Below, piece after piece: positions 45,948-48,811 of a stretch of 48,811 nt of DNA; the first letter of the stretch is position 1; each line of letters starts with the position of its first letter. The DNA comes from a virus. Location: the IMG/VR virus record IMGVR_UViG_3300033153_006400, positions 1 through 48,811 of that record; one strand, 5' to 3'. Below the pieces are notes generated by a model that was not told where the DNA came from, searched no databases, and saw only the letters and a program-made list of their open reading frames with translations. The position numbers were made by a program, and so were the translations under genes.

Positions 45948-47957
45948 TTAAATCTTGCGGGGGCTAATCAAAATCGCATCGATAACCCCTGCACTATCAT
46001 CAGTTGTGTAAGCCTCAAGCGCTATCGCGATCGCCATATCACCTGCCGCTGCTTTCATACCGATCTTTGCTGTAGTGAAACATCCGATGAAGTCGCCTAC
46101 CGCAATGTCAGTGGTTCCATCTACTTTTAGGGCGGTTGTTTTACCTAGTATCTGGATAAACCCAGAAGCATTGTCTGCTATTATTTCAGTAGCCATTCCA
46201 AAAATCAAATCATCACCTTGTGCAGTAGAGGTTGTAACCTCGTTTCCTGCGGCAACAGCCTTTAAAGTTACTATGTCACCAACAGCGAAAGCACCACCAG
46301 AGGTATTTTTCATAAACATCCTACGTTGCTCTTCTAAGACAGAAGCCCCTACGTTCCCATAAATGTCATTTTGTCCATTGTTATTTGTAAGAATCGCAAA
46401 TGAAGTTGAATTATTATCGCACTTATTACCAGTGATAACATTGTCTATTGCTGTAGCTGCTGGGATTTCTATGAAAGCTTTTGTAACTGCGGCATCGTCT
46501 ACCGTATTCCCACTCACAACACTGCCAATAAACGCACCTGTAGCCTTAATAATACTATAAGACGATCCTGGTAGATTTCCGAATGTGTTACCCGAAACTG
46601 TACAATCAATAAGTCCAGTGCAATCTATGGCTTCTTCGGCAAAGAGCCAAAAACAGTTCCCTGTAATAGAGGTATTAGTGGGAGTGCTCCCAGCAATAGG
46701 TGTCCCCCACCCTTGAAACATATTCCCAGTTATTGTTATATCATCATAACCTTGAAGGTTAATTGCGTCACAGCCAACTGTTGTAGAGCAAGTAAATAAA
46801 TTCCCTGTAATTAATTGTTGGTCAGCATTTGGAGAAATACAACTATGCGCACTGGATCCAGTTGTAATATAAAACGAATTACCAACAATGCTACACTCGT
46901 TATTTGCTTTTATTCCTCTAGTACTAGATCCTGGACTTGCTGTGCGGAAGATGTTGTTAGTAAGCAAAGAAGTTTTACTTTTAATGTTAATTCCGTTTCC
47001 ATAGGTTTTGAACCAACAGTTAGTGATTAAGAAGTCACCAGATGTGCTTGTAGTATCAAAATTAATAAGATATTGGGTGCTTACCGAATTACCATCAAAA
47101 CGAATATCTCTGATAATGCCATCTCCAATTGCAACCCCTTTATCATCAATAATACTATGGGTATTAGCAGTTCTTTTTAGAAGTGTCCCATATCCTTGCC
47201 CCATCAAGGTAACATTTGACAAGTACGCAATTTCTGTACTTGTAATATTATATGTTCCGTCTAGCAACATTACTGTCCCCCCACCAGCCCCATTTACTGC
47301 CACAATACCAGCATTAATCTCAACTTCATCAGCCGTCCCATCACAAGTTGCGTCTACACCAGTATTGTCTAGTGAGTCGCTTGCAGCAATTACATAGGTG
47401 AATGAACGTGGGCCTCCACCTCCTCCTCCTGCTGCTGCCCACTCTGGGGCTGTGGCACCAGCGTTCATAGTTAGTACTTCAGTAGCAGATCCTTTTGCAA
47501 GTCTGGTTAGAACGTTCGATGAACGGTAATAAACATCACCATCTGCATCTGAACCTAATGTCATCGTAGGTGCAGCAATAACAGCACCAGTACCTAGTCC
47601 ACCTGTGGTAACAGTACCGATAGTTGTTAGATTCGCAGCTGTTGTGATACTCGCTTGGGTTGCTTGAGTGGTAGCAGTATCAGGAGCAAGTCCTGTGATG
47701 GTAGCTACCGTTGCAGCCTGGGCACCTGTTCCTAGCTTCTCTGTATCGAGCTCATCGATAGCAGCTTGAACGTCAGTTGCAGCGATAGCACCTGCTGGAG
47801 TATTTGGGATAGCTCCTGCATCTAATCCTTTAGATAGATTTGCTAAAGTAGCTTTTTTGGAAGTGGCTGTTCCTGCAACATCATCCACTATTTCGACTAA
47901 GTCAGCTGCGACCGGAGTTGCCTCTGCCGTTAAGTCTGTAATTTTTTTATTAGCCAA
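45948..47957 (-). CDS. Tail fibre / spike with beta-helix (669 aa)
   Basis: Starts at TTG 47957. The N-terminal KKITDLTAEATPVAADLVEI ... KKATLANL is a frequent fibre-attachment module. Residues ~200-540 are a right-handed beta-helix with GN/NC rungs (TNCWFKT, NNIFRT, GNSFYI, GNLFTC, GNMFQG, GNCFWL, GNTFGN). The C-terminus is a compact beta domain. Receptor binding or glycan depolymerase role inferred. Confidence 0.72.
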   Translation of the reverse strand: MANKKITDLTAEATPVAADLVEIVDDVAGTATSKKATLANLSKGLDAGAIPNTPAGAIAATDVQAAIDELDTEKLGTGAQAATVATITGLAPDTATTQATQASITTAANLTTIGTVTTGGLGTGAVIAAPTMTLGSDADGDVYYRSSNVLTRLAKGSATEVLTMNAGATAPEWAAAGGGGGGPRSFTYVIAASDSLDNTGVDATCDGTADEVEINAGIVAVNGAGGGTVMLLDGTYNITSTEIAYLSNVTLMGQGYGTLLKRTANTHSIIDDKGVAIGDGIIRDIRFDGNSVSTQYLINFDTTSTSGDFLITNCWFKTYGNGINIKSKTSLLTNNIFRTASPGSSTRGIKANNECSIVGNSFYITTGSSAHSCISPNADQQLITGNLFTCSTTVGCDAINLQGYDDITITGNMFQGWGTPIAGSTPTNTSITGNCFWLFAEEAIDCTGLIDCTVSGNTFGNLPGSSYSIIKATGAFIGSVVSGNTVDDAAVTKAFIEIPAATAIDNVITGNKCDNNSTSFAILTNNNGQNDIYGNVGASVLEEQRRMFMKNTSGGAFAVGDIVTLKAVAAGNEVTTSTAQGDDLIFGMATEIIADNASGFIQILGKTTALKVDGTTDIAVGDFIGCFTTAKIGMKAAAGDMAIAIALEAYTTDDSAGVIDAILISPRKI

Positions 47958-47981
47958 AGTATTATTGGTTATTTAGATAAA

Positions 47982-48128
47982 TTAAGTTTCTGTTATACGG
48001 GTATCCCCCGCTTCTGTTATACGAGTGTTAGATGCCTCAGTGATACGAGTATCAACAGCCACACCCCCTCCAATAGCTGGAAGAAATTCCGTCAATACCG
48101 TTGATATACCTGTCCCTATAGCTGGCAT
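47982..48128 (-). CDS. Small protein with TRITEA repeats (48 aa)
   Basis: MPAIGTGISTVLTEFLPAIG, then three octad repeats: DTRITEAS, NTRITEAG, DTRITET. Hydrophobic first half (possible membrane-interacting helix). The 5' end of the gene lies in the terminal repeat and is duplicated in the adjacent 69-bp unit. Function unknown. Confidence 0.6.
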   Translation of the reverse strand: MPAIGTGISTVLTEFLPAIGGGVAVDTRITEASNTRITEAGDTRITET

Positions 48129-48154
48129 AGTTTTTTAGATTAATCGAAATAAGC
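48041..48154. repeat. Terminal direct repeat, right copy
   Basis: Identical to bases 1-114. Here it is followed by a second copy of its last 69 bases and then the HNH gene, instead of by the 85-aa gene. Confidence 0.9.
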
Positions 48155-48223
48155 ATTCCGTCAATACCGTTGATATACCTGTCCCTATAGCTGGCATAGT
48201 TTTTTAGATTAATCGAAATAAGC
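48086..48223. repeat. Perfect 69-bp tandem duplication
   Basis: 48086-48154 and 48155-48223 are identical. The unit contains the start of the TRITEA gene and the last codons plus stop of the 85-aa gene. The second unit's copy of the start yields only a 20-codon broken ORF. Either a scar of HNH insertion or an assembly effect. Confidence 0.85.
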
Positions 48224-48778
48224 TAATGAGTGTGACCAGGTTATGCCTAATCGTATTTTTCTTATCGTTTCACGGCACACTCCAAACAGCTTGGCTATGC
48301 CACAATCAGAGGAGCCATACCCGATGGCATGTCTTATTACCCTGACTTGCTTCTCATTAAGCTTAGATGTCCCCACTCTTTCACCAATACAGAAGTTCTG
48401 ATTGCCATGTTTTTTAATGTCAGCGGTATTGCTCTTAGGTGTGTCCCATCGCAAATTAGAAATTCGGTTATCCAGCTTATCTCCATTATTATGGCAAGCA
48501 AGCATCCCATCTGGTCGTGCCCCTTCAAATGCTAGAAGGACCAATACCGAACCAGTAGCTGTGGTTTTTTTGCCATTATTTCCAAGGCAGTATTTCCTAT
48601 ATCCACTTGTATCTACGCTACCTGCTAACTTGCGTAGTTTATTTCCGATAAAGACCTCTGCCCCATCCTTAGTTTTGTATCCAGCATTACGCCACCTCCT
48701 AGACCATTTAGTGAAGATCTCACCGTTTTTAGAGGCATAGTAACCTTTGTATCCTATGATGGCTTTAATATTAGACAT
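48209..48778 (-). CDS. HNH homing endonuclease at the 85-aa gene
   Basis: 189 aa. N-terminal NUMOD4-like segment (IKAIIGYKGYYASKNGEIFT), HNH core (LACHNNGDKLDNRISNLRWD, then NTADIKKHG), and C-terminal HTH (KLNEKQVRVIRHAIGYGSSD, CGIAKLFGVCRETIRKI) nearly matching that of the HNH at 8368-8838. Its last residues AYFD are the original end of the 85-aa virion gene. The contig stops 33 bp upstream of its ATG inside a recoded AYFD end. Confidence 0.85.
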   Translation of the reverse strand: MSNIKAIIGYKGYYASKNGEIFTKWSRRWRNAGYKTKDGAEVFIGNKLRKLAGSVDTSGYRKYCLGNNGKKTTATGSVLVLLAFEGARPDGMLACHNNGDKLDNRISNLRWDTPKSNTADIKKHGNQNFCIGERVGTSKLNEKQVRVIRHAIGYGSSDCGIAKLFGVCRETIRKIRLGITWSHSLAYFD

Positions 48779-48795
48779 AATATAGATATTGTTGT

Positions 48796-48811
48796 TTAAT
48801 CAAAGTATGCG
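48796..48811 (-). CDS. Recoded 3' end of the 85-aa virion gene (partial)
   Basis: Reads GCA TAC TTT GAT TAA (AYFD stop) on the minus strand. Compared with GCT TAT TTC GAT TAA at 100-114, three successive codons differ only in the third base. It is the target-gene end belonging to the HNH-bearing version of the genome. Confidence 0.7.

Noticed and set aside
1-48811. CRISPR array, insertion sequence or integrase
   Set aside because: No regularly spaced short repeats, transposase or recombinase motifs were seen; the mobile elements found are HNH genes and one intein.

Overview
The window is essentially one whole genome of a tailed double-stranded DNA phage (Caudoviricetes). It carries TerS, TerL, portal, scaffold and major capsid genes, long ejection-type proteins and tail proteins. 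A nozzle-like protein and the absence of a tape measure suggest a podovirus. The first 114 bases recur at 48041-48154, so the map closes into a circle or is circularly permuted. I saw no polymerase, helicase, primase or integrase; RusA is the only recognisable DNA-metabolism enzyme. The genetic code looks standard. Host unknown. Genes mostly lack Shine-Dalgarno sites and instead share an upstream element close to TAACTTTAATATTATG.

Layout. 1-10906 (minus): head and virion genes (spike-base-like protein, beta-helix protein, capsid, scaffold, portal) with two HNH homing genes. 10997-13412 (minus): 24 tRNA genes in three operons. 13414-25677 (minus): TerL with a LAGLIDADG intein in its Walker A motif, a phosphoesterase, and about 30 small genes around a 250-nt structured RNA. 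25737-26126 (minus): TerS. 26302-30336 (plus): an early-type operon bounded by two structured non-coding stretches. 32395-30421 (minus): HNH proteins and RusA. 32452-34263 (plus): a regulator and small proteins. 48778-34226 (minus): a cysteine-peptidase-like protein, ejection proteins, tail nozzle, fibres, holin-like proteins and a terminal HNH gene.

Main finding. The 24 tRNAs cover all 20 amino acids and, with U34 superwobble, every sense codon. They fall into three operons: Trp-Cys-Glu-Gln-His-Asn-Asp; Lys-Arg-Gly-Thr-Phe-Val-Met-Arg-Ile-Ile-Pro-Ala; and Leu-Leu-Ser-Ser-Tyr. Each is preceded by an extended -10 promoter, a 20-27 codon leader ORF, and a rho-independent terminator placed before the first tRNA. 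The core of each leader is built from exactly the amino acids whose tRNAs follow: QNHQWDNCEQNH, IIPAITRMKKRPFTVG, and SYLYLSSLLSL. Competing hairpins in each leader fit a trp-type attenuator, clearest in operons 2 and 3. I infer that the phage senses loss of charged tRNA by ribosome stalling and then releases the matching replacement set, for example after a host anticodon-nuclease defence acts.

A second unusual feature is the tRNA elbow. Seven of the tRNAs replace the TTC of the T-loop with NGC, and the same seven replace the D-loop GG with AG, a covariation that implies an alternative elbow. A third feature is seen at two HNH genes: each has inserted at the 3' end of a virion gene, keeps the original last codons as its own C-terminus, and leaves the virion gene with a synonymously recoded copy.
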